A stretch of 18,437 nt of DNA from Bacteroidales bacterium (lineage in GTDB: Bacteria; Bacteroidota; Bacteroidia; Bacteroidales; Dysgonomonadaceae): positions 1 through 18,437 of the forward strand of contig JAAYTC010000194.1 of assembly GCA_012518155.1 (NCBI GenBank), given 5' to 3'. Numbering within the stretch: position 1 is the stretch's first letter; each line of letters opens with the position of its first letter. Both the position numbers and the translations under genes were made by a program. A model generated the notes under the pieces. The model was not told the origin of the DNA, ran no database searches, and saw only the letters and a list, made by a program, of their open reading frames with translations. Shown here one piece after another: positions 1 through 7,476 of the stretch.

Positions 1-786
1 GGGAACGAGAAGCAACTGCCTTCGTCGATTAACGCCACGGGAAATCAGGCCTATCCTTTCGTGTTGAGCGATGGGCTCACGATCTACTTCGCGTCTACCG
101 GGCACCAGTCGTTCGGGGGATACGACCTCTACGTGACTCGCTACAACTTGGCATCGGACACCTATCTCGTGCCCAACCAGTTGAACATGCCGTTCAACTC
201 TCCTTTCAACGATTACCTGATGGCAATCGACGAGGAGAAAGGGGTCGGGTGGTTCGCTTCGGATCGTTTCCAACCGGCCGACTCCGTCTGCATTTATACC
301 TTTATACCCAACCAACGGGTTACCTTAGTGGAAGCGGTAGAGATGGAGAGCGAAGAGGAGGAGATGAAGTATATGGCCCGGCGAGCCATGATCGCTTCGA
401 TCGCGGAATCGTGGAAGGAGAACAGCGATTACACGTCGTTGCGCCTCTCGGCACAACAAAAATCGGTGCAGGAACAGCAAGTGCGGGGCGACTTCGAGTT
501 CGTGATCAACGATGGGGCCACTTACCGGATGCTTTCCGATTTCAAGAACGCCCAAGCCCGGTCGATCTTCTCGCAGGCTCAAGGATTAAAAAATCAATTG
601 AACACCCTCCGTGAAACGCTCGCGGAGCAACGGGAACGGTTCGCGGCCGGTGATTCGGGAAATAGCGCGTTGCGAAGCTCCATCCTTCAATTGGAGGAAC
701 AAGAAGCAACGCTTCACAAAGAGATTGAGCGCCTGGAGATACAAGCACGTAACCAGGAGATAAGAAGCAGTGGACAAAACATTTAA
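1..786 (+). CDS. PD40 (WD40-like) beta-propeller protein with C-terminal coiled coil, 5' truncated
   Basis: The reading frame is open from base 1, so the gene begins upstream; 261 residues of its C-terminal part are present. A GTG at 61 could be mistaken for a start, but the residues before it already read as part of the propeller. Residues 1-100 hold TolB/PD40-type blades: a 'DGLTIYFAS' strand, a 'GGYDLYV' turn and a 'GWFASDR' strand, the pattern used in Bacteroidota periplasmic or outer-membrane PD40 proteins. After about residue 105 the protein becomes Glu-, Gln- and Arg-rich and helical, with a probable coiled coil at about 187-255. There is no OmpA peptidoglycan-binding domain at the C terminus, unlike many PD40 proteins. 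It ends 14 bp before the nfeD-like gene and is probably co-transcribed with it. Location outside the cytoplasm is inferred from the family; the N terminus is not visible. Exact function unknown. Confidence 0.75.
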   Translation, partial: GNEKQLPSSINATGNQAYPFVLSDGLTIYFASTGHQSFGGYDLYVTRYNLASDTYLVPNQLNMPFNSPFNDYLMAIDEEKGVGWFASDRFQPADSVCIYTFIPNQRVTLVEAVEMESEEEEMKYMARRAMIASIAESWKENSDYTSLRLSAQQKSVQEQQVRGDFEFVINDGATYRMLSDFKNAQARSIFSQAQGLKNQLNTLRETLAEQRERFAAGDSGNSALRSSILQLEEQEATLHKEIERLEIQARNQEIRSSGQNI

Positions 787-800
787 TTTATATTCAAAAT

Positions 801-1307
801 ATGACACTTAACCTCATTGTAGTAATTGCCGTGATAGTATTGGGTATACTTTTCATGCTTATTGAGATATTCCTGCTGCCCGGTATCAGTATCGCCGGTA
901 TCGCGGGGGCGATTTTCCTGATCGGGGGAATCGTGTACGCGTATATGTTCCTTGGTTCTACAGCGGGTAATATAACGCTGGCCGCGTCGGCCGTGGCCCT
1001 GGGAGGGACCTTCTACTGGCTTGTTAAATCGAAGTCGCTACGAAGAATTGCCCTCGAGACCAATATCGAAGACCGGGTGGACAACAGCCACCTGGCGAAA
1101 ATCGCCGTGGGCGACACGGGCGTGGCACTCTCTCGCTTGAATCCCATCGGCCAAGTGCTGGTGAACGATATCGAGGTAGAGGGCAAATCGTACGACGGTG
1201 ACTTCATCGACGAAGAGTCGGAGGTGGAGGTCGTGAAAGTAAAAACATATAATATTCTCGTCAAGAAAAAAGAAAACGAGTCAATTAGCAATTCAATAAC
1301 ATCCTAA
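801..1307 (+). CDS. Short NfeD-family membrane protein
   Basis: This 168-residue protein matches the short form of NfeD, which lacks the ClpP-like serine protease domain of long NfeD. Hydrophobic segments lie at about residues 4-26, 31-51 and 56-76, with a Gly/Ile-rich 'LLPGISIAGIAG' stretch typical of the family. The soluble C-terminal part (about 95-155) is a predicted OB-fold, with 'VGDTGVALSRLNPIGQVLV' followed by 'VEGKSYDGDFI', the usual NfeD core. Short NfeD proteins are generally encoded beside an SPFH-family partner and are thought to help place or regulate it in the membrane. Here the partner, FloA, starts 12 bp downstream. The leader is A/T-rich with no Shine-Dalgarno site. Family assignment is secure; its molecular role in this organism is inference. 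Confidence 0.9.
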   Translation: MTLNLIVVIAVIVLGILFMLIEIFLLPGISIAGIAGAIFLIGGIVYAYMFLGSTAGNITLAASAVALGGTFYWLVKSKSLRRIALETNIEDRVDNSHLAKIAVGDTGVALSRLNPIGQVLVNDIEVEGKSYDGDFIDEESEVEVVKVKTYNILVKKKENESISNSITS

Positions 1308-1319
1308 AACAAAACCATT

Positions 1320-2309
1320 ATGGATTTTTCATTTCCCTTGATTATTACGATTGCCGTAATCGTCATTTTCCTGTTGATATTTTTTCACTACGTGCCGTTT
1401 TTTCTATGGATCAACGCGCTGTCGGCAGGCGTCCGCATCTCGCTGGTGCAGCTCTTTTTGATGCGCCTACGCCGCGTGCCGCCCCACACCATCGTGTACG
1501 CGATGATCGAGGCACATAAAGCCGGGTTGAAAAATGTAACGCGCGACAACCTGGAAGCGCACTACCTCGCGGGGGGGCACGTGGAGAACGTGGTGCACGC
1601 GCTGGTATCGGCTTCGAAGGCCAATATTGAACTGACCTTTCAAATGGCCACGGCCATTGACCTCGCGGGCCGCGACGTGCTGGAAGCCGTGCGAATGTCA
1701 GTGAACCCGAAAGTGATCGATACCCCGCCCGTTTCAGCGGTGGCCATCGATGGTATACAGCTGATCGCCAAGGCAAGGGTAACCGTGCGGGCCAACATTA
1801 AACGTCTCGTGGGAGGGGCAGGAGAAGAGACCATCTTAGCGCGCGTGGGCGAGGGTATCGTCTCCTCGATCGGTTCCGCGGCGTCGCATAAATCGGTGCT
1901 CGAGAATCCCGACTCCATATCGAAAGTGGTATTGAGAAAGGGACTGGACGCGGGTACCGCCTTTGAAATCCTCTCCATCGATATCGCGGATATCGATATA
2001 GGTAAAAACATTGGCGCGGTACTGCAAATGGACCAAGCGCAGGCCGATAAGAACATCGCGCAGGCGAGGGCCGAAGAGCGTCGCGCCATGGCCATCGCCC
2101 TGGAGCAAGAGATGAAGGCCAAGGCACAGGAGGCACGCGCCAAGGTGATTGAAGCGGAGGCAGAGGTGCCCATCGCGATGGCCGAAGCATTCCGAAGCGG
2201 CAATTTAGGCATCATGGATTATTACCGGATGGAGAATATCAAAGCCGATACCGATATGAGGGACTCTATCGCACGTCCACAAGGAGGTAATAAAGAGAAC
2301 AAGAAGTAA
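1320..2309 (+). CDS. floA: Flotillin-like SPFH protein FloA (UPF0365)
   Basis: 329 residues, the normal FloA length. A single N-terminal membrane hairpin (about 5-35, ending 'HYVPFFLWINA') is followed by the SPFH/band-7 region with the characteristic 'VSAVAIDGIQLIAKARVTVR' strand pair. The C-terminal part is an Ala/Glu/Lys helical region (about 235-300) with repeated 'QARAEERRAMA' and 'KAQEARAKVIEAEAEV' patterns typical of flotillin oligomerisation helices. The end is a polar Lys-rich tail. FloA scaffolds membrane microdomains on the cytoplasmic face and influences envelope-associated complexes in Bacillus; in Bacteroidota its clients are not well defined. It sits 12 bp after the nfeD-like gene, the standard NfeD-SPFH pairing, and 32 bp before a nucleoside phosphorylase gene. 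The ATG at 1320 is the only start that keeps the whole membrane anchor. Confidence 0.95.
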   Translation: MDFSFPLIITIAVIVIFLLIFFHYVPFFLWINALSAGVRISLVQLFLMRLRRVPPHTIVYAMIEAHKAGLKNVTRDNLEAHYLAGGHVENVVHALVSASKANIELTFQMATAIDLAGRDVLEAVRMSVNPKVIDTPPVSAVAIDGIQLIAKARVTVRANIKRLVGGAGEETILARVGEGIVSSIGSAASHKSVLENPDSISKVVLRKGLDAGTAFEILSIDIADIDIGKNIGAVLQMDQAQADKNIAQARAEERRAMAIALEQEMKAKAQEARAKVIEAEAEVPIAMAEAFRSGNLGIMDYYRMENIKADTDMRDSIARPQGGNKENKK

Positions 2310-2341
2310 CGTGACAACGTGATTTTTTAATAAACCAAGCT

Positions 2342-3208
2342 ATGAGAATTATTCCCGAATCGGAATTGATCATTAATTCCGATGGAAGCGCGTTTCACCT
2401 TCACGTGAAGCCGGAACAGTTGTCCGACAAAATCGTGATGATGGGCGATCCCGGCAGGGTAGCTGTTACGGCCTCTTTCTTCGATGAGATCGAGGTCGAC
2501 GTGCAAAGCCGCGAGTTCCACACCGTCACGGGTACTTACAAGGGAAAGCGAATCACGGCCCTCTCGCACGGGATCGGTACCGATAACATCGATATCGTGC
2601 TCACGGAGCTGGACGCGCTCGCGAACATCGACTTCAACACCCGCCGGGTGAAGAAGGAGTTCAAACAGCTGACCATGGTACGCGTAGGCACATCCGGGGG
2701 AATGCAGCCGCATTGCCCGGTAGGCTCCTACGTGGTGTCGGAAAAATCGCTCGGCTTTGATGGCCTCCTCCACTACTACGCGGGTTCGGCCCGAGTGCGT
2801 GAAGAGGAGTTCGAAGAAGCCTTCCAGCGCCACGTCAACTGGTCGCCCTTCCACTGTTCACCCTACGTGGTGAGCGCCGATGAGGAACTCGTGGATCGTA
2901 TCGGACACGATATGATCCGCGGGGTCACCATCTCCGCCATTGGCTTTTATGGCCCGCAAGGCAGGCACGTGCGATTAGCACTCGCCGACCCCGAATTGAA
3001 CAGCAAGATCGAATCGTTCAGGTTCGAAGAGCACTCCATCACCAATTACGAAATGGAGAGCTCTGCCATCGCGGGGCTTGCCAAAATGATGGGACATAAG
3101 GCAATGACCGTCTGCGCCATTATCGCTAACCGGGTGGCCCTTGAATCGAATGCCGACTACAAAGGCTCTACCGAAGACCTTATTAAAATTGTCTTGGACA
3201 GAATTTAA
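2342..3208 (+). CDS. Nucleoside phosphorylase (uridine phosphorylase-like, PNP_UDP_1)
   Basis: 288 residues, somewhat longer than E. coli Udp (253). The enzyme would cleave nucleosides with phosphate to a free base and ribose-1-phosphate in the cytoplasm. Visible motifs are 'MMGDPGRV' (phosphate-binding loop, about 35-42), 'SHGIGTDNIDIVLTEL' (about 76-91), 'RVGTSGGMQ' (about 113-121) and the late 'NYEMESSAIAGLA' (about 235-247), whose Met-Glu pair contacts the ribose in this superfamily. Substrate preference (uridine, other pyrimidines or purines) cannot be settled from motifs alone, so no symbol is given. The gene follows floA by 32 bp and precedes the M16 peptidase by 72 bp. A NupG-type nucleoside transporter lies on the other strand 3 kb away, which fits a role in nucleoside salvage. 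The 35 residues before the GDPGRV motif are ordinary for Bacteroidota members. Confidence 0.9.
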   Translation: MRIIPESELIINSDGSAFHLHVKPEQLSDKIVMMGDPGRVAVTASFFDEIEVDVQSREFHTVTGTYKGKRITALSHGIGTDNIDIVLTELDALANIDFNTRRVKKEFKQLTMVRVGTSGGMQPHCPVGSYVVSEKSLGFDGLLHYYAGSARVREEEFEEAFQRHVNWSPFHCSPYVVSADEELVDRIGHDMIRGVTISAIGFYGPQGRHVRLALADPELNSKIESFRFEEHSITNYEMESSAIAGLAKMMGHKAMTVCAIIANRVALESNADYKGSTEDLIKIVLDRI

Positions 3209-3237
3209 AGATTAAATCCACGACTTGTAATTCAAAA

Positions 3238-3259
3238 CGTGGAGGCAAAGAGCTCCACG
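3238..3259 (+). other. Leader hairpin before the M16 peptidase gene, with a competing upstream arm
   Basis: In the 72-bp gap after the phosphorylase gene, CGTGGAG (3238-3244) pairs perfectly with CTCCACG (3253-3259) around an 8-nt loop. The same CGTGGA arm could instead pair with TCCACG at 3217-3222 (6 bp, 15-nt loop), so the two hairpins exclude each other. No T-run follows, so it is not a normal terminator. It may be an mRNA stability or processing element; a function is not shown. Confidence 0.35.
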
Positions 3260-3280
3260 AACCAATAATAAAATAACCGT

Positions 3281-6082
3281 ATGAAAAAAATTTCCACGCT
3301 CCTGTTGCTCGCGATTACCTTAACCGCGTTCGCGCAACAGAACCAACCACTGCCGGTGGACCCTAACGTGAGGACCGGCACACTCGAGAACGGGCTCACC
3401 TACTACATCCGCCATAACAAGTTGCCCGAAAACCGGGCCGACTTCTACATCGCGCAAAAGGTGGGGTCGATGCAAGAGGAAGATAATCAAGCCGGATTGG
3501 CTCACTTCCTGGAACATATGGCATTTAACGGGACTAAAAACTTTCCCGGGAAAACAATGCTCGATTACCTGCAAGACAACGGGATCAAGTTTGGCACCAA
3601 CATTAACGCGTACACCTCGTTCGATGAAACGGTGTACTTCATGAGCAATATCCCTACCACCAACCAAAATCTGATGGATTCGGCACTTCTGGTGCTGCAT
3701 GACTGGTCGAACGCTATCCTGCTGGAGGAGGACGAGCTGGAAAGCGAACGGGGTGTGATCCGCGAAGAGTGGCGTACCCGAGGAGGTGCCCAGCAACGCC
3801 TGTGGGATCAACTGCTCCCGAAAATGTACCCCGAGAGCAAGTACGCGCACCGTATGCCAATCGGTAGCATCGACGTGATTAATAACTTCAAACCGGAAGA
3901 GATTCGAGCCTATTACCACAAATGGTATCGCCCCGACCTGCAAGGGATCATCGTGGTGGGCGATTTCGATGCGGAGGAGATGGAACAAAAAGTGATTGAA
4001 CTCTTCTCGCCTATCCCCCTGGAAGAGGAGAGAGCGGAACGGGTGTACTACCCGGTATCGGATAACGAAGAGCCTATCGTGGCCATCGCTACCGATAAAG
4101 AGGCACGTAACACGCAAATCATGGTGTTTTACAAGCACGATCCCATTCCCCAAGAGCTGCGAAACACGCAAGCGGGATACCTGTCAGAGTATATATTGAG
4201 CGCGGCATCTTCGATGATGAACCTTCGTTTCGCGGAGATCACCCAAAAACCGGACGCTCCTTTCACCAGCGCGTACGCGTACGATGGCGATTACTTCGTG
4301 GCCAAAACGAAGGACGCGTGGACAGTGATCGCGGGCAGCGCGGAAGATAAAATCGACGACGCGCTGGCAGCCGTAGTGAGAGAAACGGAGCGTGTTAGAC
4401 AACACGGCTTCACCGCGGCCGAGTATGAAGTGGCTCGCACCAACATCATAAATCGTTACGAGGAGGCCTATAATAATAGAGACAAGCAACGAAACTCGTC
4501 CTATTCACAAGAATACGTGCGCGCGTTCACCGATGGAGAGCCCTTTCCGGGGATCGAGTTCGAGTATCAATTCATCCAATCCATCGCGCCACAGATACCG
4601 GTGGAAGCGGTCAACCAGACCCTCCTGCAGCTCTTGGGCGATGACAACATCGTGATCGCGGTGACCGGCCCCGAGAAAGAGGAGTTGACCTACCCTACTG
4701 AAGAGGAGCTGCTTGCTGTATTGGCAGGGGTGAAGACCGAAACCATCGAAGCATACGAGGGGGTGTCGATCGACGAACCACTCGTGGCGGAGCCGCCCGC
4801 GCCGGGGAAAATCACCCGCGTTGAAAGGGACGAGGCGATGGACGCTGCCGTGTGGACGCTTGAAAATGGCATGAAGGTGATCCTGAAAGAGACCGATTTT
4901 AAAGACGACCAGATAATGATGATCGCTGCCAGCACGGGGGGCTATTCACCTTTCGCGGAGGATGACCCGATCAACAGCCGGATGATGGGCTCCGTGATGT
5001 CGCTGGGAGGCGTGGGCAACTTTAGCGCGACCGACTTGCCGAAAGTGTTGGCAGGAAAAACGGCGTCCGCTCGCCCGGGAATCAACCTTACCACCCAGCT
5101 ATTCAACGGTTCATCCTCTATTCGGGATTTCGAAACGATGCTTCAGCTGGTTTACCTCTACTTTACATCACCCCGGAAAGACGCGGAGGCTTTCCAATCG
5201 TTTATACAGCGCAGCGAGATTCAACTTCGTAACCAAGAAGCGGAGCCGATGGTCGCGTTCAGCGACTCGGTTACCCACGCTATTTATGGCGATAACCCGC
5301 TGACGGGAAGAACGAAGGCCGACGATCTGAAGAAAATCGACTACAACCGCGTAATGGAGATGTACGCGCAACAATTTAGCAACCCGGGCAGCTTCGTCTT
5401 TACCTTCGTGGGAAATATCGATGAAGAAAAGGTGCGCCCCGTGATCGAGCAATACCTTGCTTCGTTACCGGGACAACCCGAAGAGGGCGAATTCACGAAG
5501 GTGCCAATGGAGTTCCAAGCAGGGGCTTCTGAAAATATTTTCCAGCGTGCCATGCAGAATCCCAAAGCCTCGGTATTCAACGTGGTAGCCGGCAACATGG
5601 AACGCACCCTCGAGAACCAGATCCGTATGAACATGCTCAACCAGATCTTATCCATCGTGTACACCGAGAAGGTACGCGAAGAGGAAGGGGGAACCTACGG
5701 GGTGCGCACGGGGGGCTCTATCTCGCGTTACCCGGAAGGACAAACCATCTTGCAGATCACCTTCGACACCGACCCGGAGTTAATGCAGCACTTGAACCAA
5801 ATAGTGATCAACGAGCTGCACGCCATCGCTACCGATGGTCCGCGTGAGGACGATTTCAGCAAGGTAAAGGAGTACATGAACAAGAGCCACGACGAGAACT
5901 TGAAAGAGAACAGCTACTGGCTGAGTACCCTTAACCATAAATATTTCTACGGAGAGGATACTCATTCAGACTACCTGAAGACGGTGAACGCGGTTACGCG
6001 CGAAGATATACGGGAGTTCGTGGCAAACTTGCTCGGCCAAGGCAACTTGAAGACCGTGGTAATGATGCCGGAAACAGAATAG
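3281..6082 (+). CDS. Secreted two-domain M16 zinc metallopeptidase (PqqL-like)
   Basis: 933 residues, close to E. coli PqqL. A Sec signal peptide is clear (Lys-Lys-Ile, then a Leu/Ala-rich core, cleavage near 'AFAQQ' at 16-20), so the enzyme is periplasmic. The N-terminal M16 half carries the inverted zinc motif HFLEH at 75-79 (H75 and H79 ligands, E78 catalytic). The 'ESERGVIREE' segment at 154-163 should provide the remaining zinc-binding Glu (E163 by register with pitrilysin and MPP, with E156 as second-shell). 'WYRPDLQGIIVVGDFD' marks the end of the first half-domain. The C-terminal half begins near residue 525 ('WTLENGMKVIL'), lacks HxxEH, and keeps the 'GGTYGVRTGG' element near 805 that helps hold substrate. 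Both halves are therefore complete, and the enzyme is predicted active on peptides or small proteins. It is the last gene of the unit, followed by a terminator. The 5' leader is A-rich without Shine-Dalgarno. Confidence 0.93.
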   Translation: MKKISTLLLLAITLTAFAQQNQPLPVDPNVRTGTLENGLTYYIRHNKLPENRADFYIAQKVGSMQEEDNQAGLAHFLEHMAFNGTKNFPGKTMLDYLQDNGIKFGTNINAYTSFDETVYFMSNIPTTNQNLMDSALLVLHDWSNAILLEEDELESERGVIREEWRTRGGAQQRLWDQLLPKMYPESKYAHRMPIGSIDVINNFKPEEIRAYYHKWYRPDLQGIIVVGDFDAEEMEQKVIELFSPIPLEEERAERVYYPVSDNEEPIVAIATDKEARNTQIMVFYKHDPIPQELRNTQAGYLSEYILSAASSMMNLRFAEITQKPDAPFTSAYAYDGDYFVAKTKDAWTVIAGSAEDKIDDALAAVVRETERVRQHGFTAAEYEVARTNIINRYEEAYNNRDKQRNSSYSQEYVRAFTDGEPFPGIEFEYQFIQSIAPQIPVEAVNQTLLQLLGDDNIVIAVTGPEKEELTYPTEEELLAVLAGVKTETIEAYEGVSIDEPLVAEPPAPGKITRVERDEAMDAAVWTLENGMKVILKETDFKDDQIMMIAASTGGYSPFAEDDPINSRMMGSVMSLGGVGNFSATDLPKVLAGKTASARPGINLTTQLFNGSSSIRDFETMLQLVYLYFTSPRKDAEAFQSFIQRSEIQLRNQEAEPMVAFSDSVTHAIYGDNPLTGRTKADDLKKIDYNRVMEMYAQQFSNPGSFVFTFVGNIDEEKVRPVIEQYLASLPGQPEEGEFTKVPMEFQAGASENIFQRAMQNPKASVFNVVAGNMERTLENQIRMNMLNQILSIVYTEKVREEEGGTYGVRTGGSISRYPEGQTILQITFDTDPELMQHLNQIVINELHAIATDGPREDDFSKVKEYMNKSHDENLKENSYWLSTLNHKYFYGEDTHSDYLKTVNAVTREDIREFVANLLGQGNLKTVVMMPETE

Positions 6083-6113
6083 GCTCTTCAGAGGTAAGAG
6101 ATTGATCGGACTG

Positions 6114-6151
6114 AAAAAAGCCCCTGTCGGAATACCGGCAAGGGCTTTTTT
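6114..6151. terminator. Bidirectional intrinsic terminator between converging units
   Basis: AAAAAAGCCC (6114-6123) is perfectly complementary to GGGCTTTTTT (6142-6151). Inner bases 6125-6130 pair with 6135-6140 (one G-T pair), separated by one C/A mismatch, closing on an AATA loop at 6131-6134. The A tract on one side and T tract on the other give a GC-rich stem followed by a U-run when read in either direction. It lies 31 bp after the M16 stop and 16 bp after the nupG stop, so it can end both transcripts. Confidence 0.92.
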
Positions 6152-6167
6152 ATTGATGCCTCTTTTT

Positions 6168-7451
6168 TCAAGCTTTCTCGGGCGTGTGCTTGTATTTGAA
6201 TAAAATCGCGAAGAGAATGGTGACCACGAGCGCGTAGCCGGCAAAAACAAACCAGACCGACGACCAATCGCCAATCATGAGCGACTTCGCCTCCCCGTTC
6301 ACCATCACCTCCTGCCAACTGGTAAATTGATTCACGACCCATTGCGCGCCGAGGGTGCCCACCGTGGCACCGATACCGTTGGTCATTAGCATGAACATGC
6401 CTTGCGCGCTGGAACGAATATGATGGGGAGTCTCCTTATCCACGAACAGCGATCCCGACACGTTGAAGAAATCGAACGCCACGCCATAAACGAGCATCGA
6501 GAGAATAAGCAACCAAGCCCCGCTGCCCGGGTTGCCTAAGCCAAAAAAGCCAAAGCGCAGCACCCAAGCAACCATCGCGATCAAGATTACATTTTTGATC
6601 CCGTATCGCTTTAAGAAAAAGGGAATAAGCAAGATACAGAGTGCTTCGGATATCTGCGAAAGCGAGATAAGGATATTGGAGTGTTGCACCCCGAAGGTGT
6701 TCGCGTAGTGTGGATCGGCTTCGAAGCTCGCGATAAAGGGATTGGCAAATCCATTGGTGATCTGCAAAGAAACACCCAACAACATCGAGAAAATAAAAAA
6801 GAGGGCCATTTTTCGCTCCTTAAAAAGCTTGAATGCATCCAACCCCAGTGCTTGAAACAGTGTTTTGTCACGCGTATCGGTGCTGACGGGGCAGTTGGGC
6901 AACGTGAATGCATACCCCCCTAAGAGAAGGCCGATAAGCGCGCTCATCACGAATTGCATCGCGGTGGTCTGAAATCCCAGGATATCCACGAGCCACATGG
7001 TACATATGAAACCAATGGTCCCGAAGACACGGATGGGGGGGAAAGACTTCACGGTATCCATGCCTCCCCTTTCCAAGATAGTGTAGGCAACCGAGTTAGA
7101 GAGAGCCAGCGTGGGCATGTAAAAAGCTACCGAAAAGGTGTAGAGCGTGAAAAACACCGAGAACGACACCCCCTCGCCGGCGTTTAATCCGTAGAGTCCG
7201 GCGGATAGCATAAAGGCGGCGGCCAACAGATGGCACATGCCCAGCAGCTTTTGAGCCGGGATCCACCGGTCGGCAATAATTCCGACCAAGGCGGGCATGA
7301 AAATGGAAACAATGCCTTGTACCGAATAAAAGATTCCAATGTGCGCCCCCAACCCGGCAGGACCCAGGTAGCGGGACATGGAAGTGAGGTACGCCCCCCA
7401 GACCGCGAACTGGAGGAAATTCATAACGATGAGACGAAGCTTTATTGACAT
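6168..7451 (-). CDS. nupG: Nucleoside:H+ symporter, NupG family (MFS)
   Basis: 427 residues, against about 418 for E. coli NupG, with around 12 hydrophobic segments. Recognisable family blocks occur in order: 'FLQFAVWGAYLT' in the first helix, 'FMPALVGIIADRW' after helix 2, 'FPPIRVFGTIGFI' near 140, 'LGLDAFKLFK' in the central loop, 'FFIFSMLLGVSLQITN', 'SQISEALCILLIPFFL', 'RYGIKNV', 'YGVAFDFFNVSGS', 'SAQGMFMLMTNG' and a terminal 'FKYKH'. These match the remembered E. coli NupG sequence closely, so import of nucleosides with protons across the inner membrane is likely; NupG versus XapB-type specificity is not separable here. The start at 7451 is 25 bp after the envC-like stop with no obvious promoter between, so it may be the last gene of the dut unit. 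It converges on the M16 gene with a shared terminator. Confidence 0.93.
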   Translation of the reverse strand: MSIKLRLIVMNFLQFAVWGAYLTSMSRYLGPAGLGAHIGIFYSVQGIVSIFMPALVGIIADRWIPAQKLLGMCHLLAAAFMLSAGLYGLNAGEGVSFSVFFTLYTFSVAFYMPTLALSNSVAYTILERGGMDTVKSFPPIRVFGTIGFICTMWLVDILGFQTTAMQFVMSALIGLLLGGYAFTLPNCPVSTDTRDKTLFQALGLDAFKLFKERKMALFFIFSMLLGVSLQITNGFANPFIASFEADPHYANTFGVQHSNILISLSQISEALCILLIPFFLKRYGIKNVILIAMVAWVLRFGFFGLGNPGSGAWLLILSMLVYGVAFDFFNVSGSLFVDKETPHHIRSSAQGMFMLMTNGIGATVGTLGAQWVVNQFTSWQEVMVNGEAKSLMIGDWSSVWFVFAGYALVVTILFAILFKYKHTPEKA

Positions 7452-7476
7452 AGGTATATTCGATTATCATACTGTT

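Noticed and set aside
61..63. GTG at 61 as the start of the first gene
   Set aside because: The frame is open to base 1 and codes for PD40-like sequence before it, so the gene simply begins outside the window.
1640..2215. 191-codon minus-strand frame within floA
   Set aside because: Antisense to the Ala/Glu-rich flotillin helices; the Ala/Ser/Met-rich translation is a mirror of those codons.
3320..4171. 283-codon open frame on the minus strand inside the M16 gene
   Set aside because: It lies fully antisense to the catalytic half of a clear M16 peptidase, and its translation is His/Val/Arg-rich with no domain or signal; it is a by-product of codon bias.
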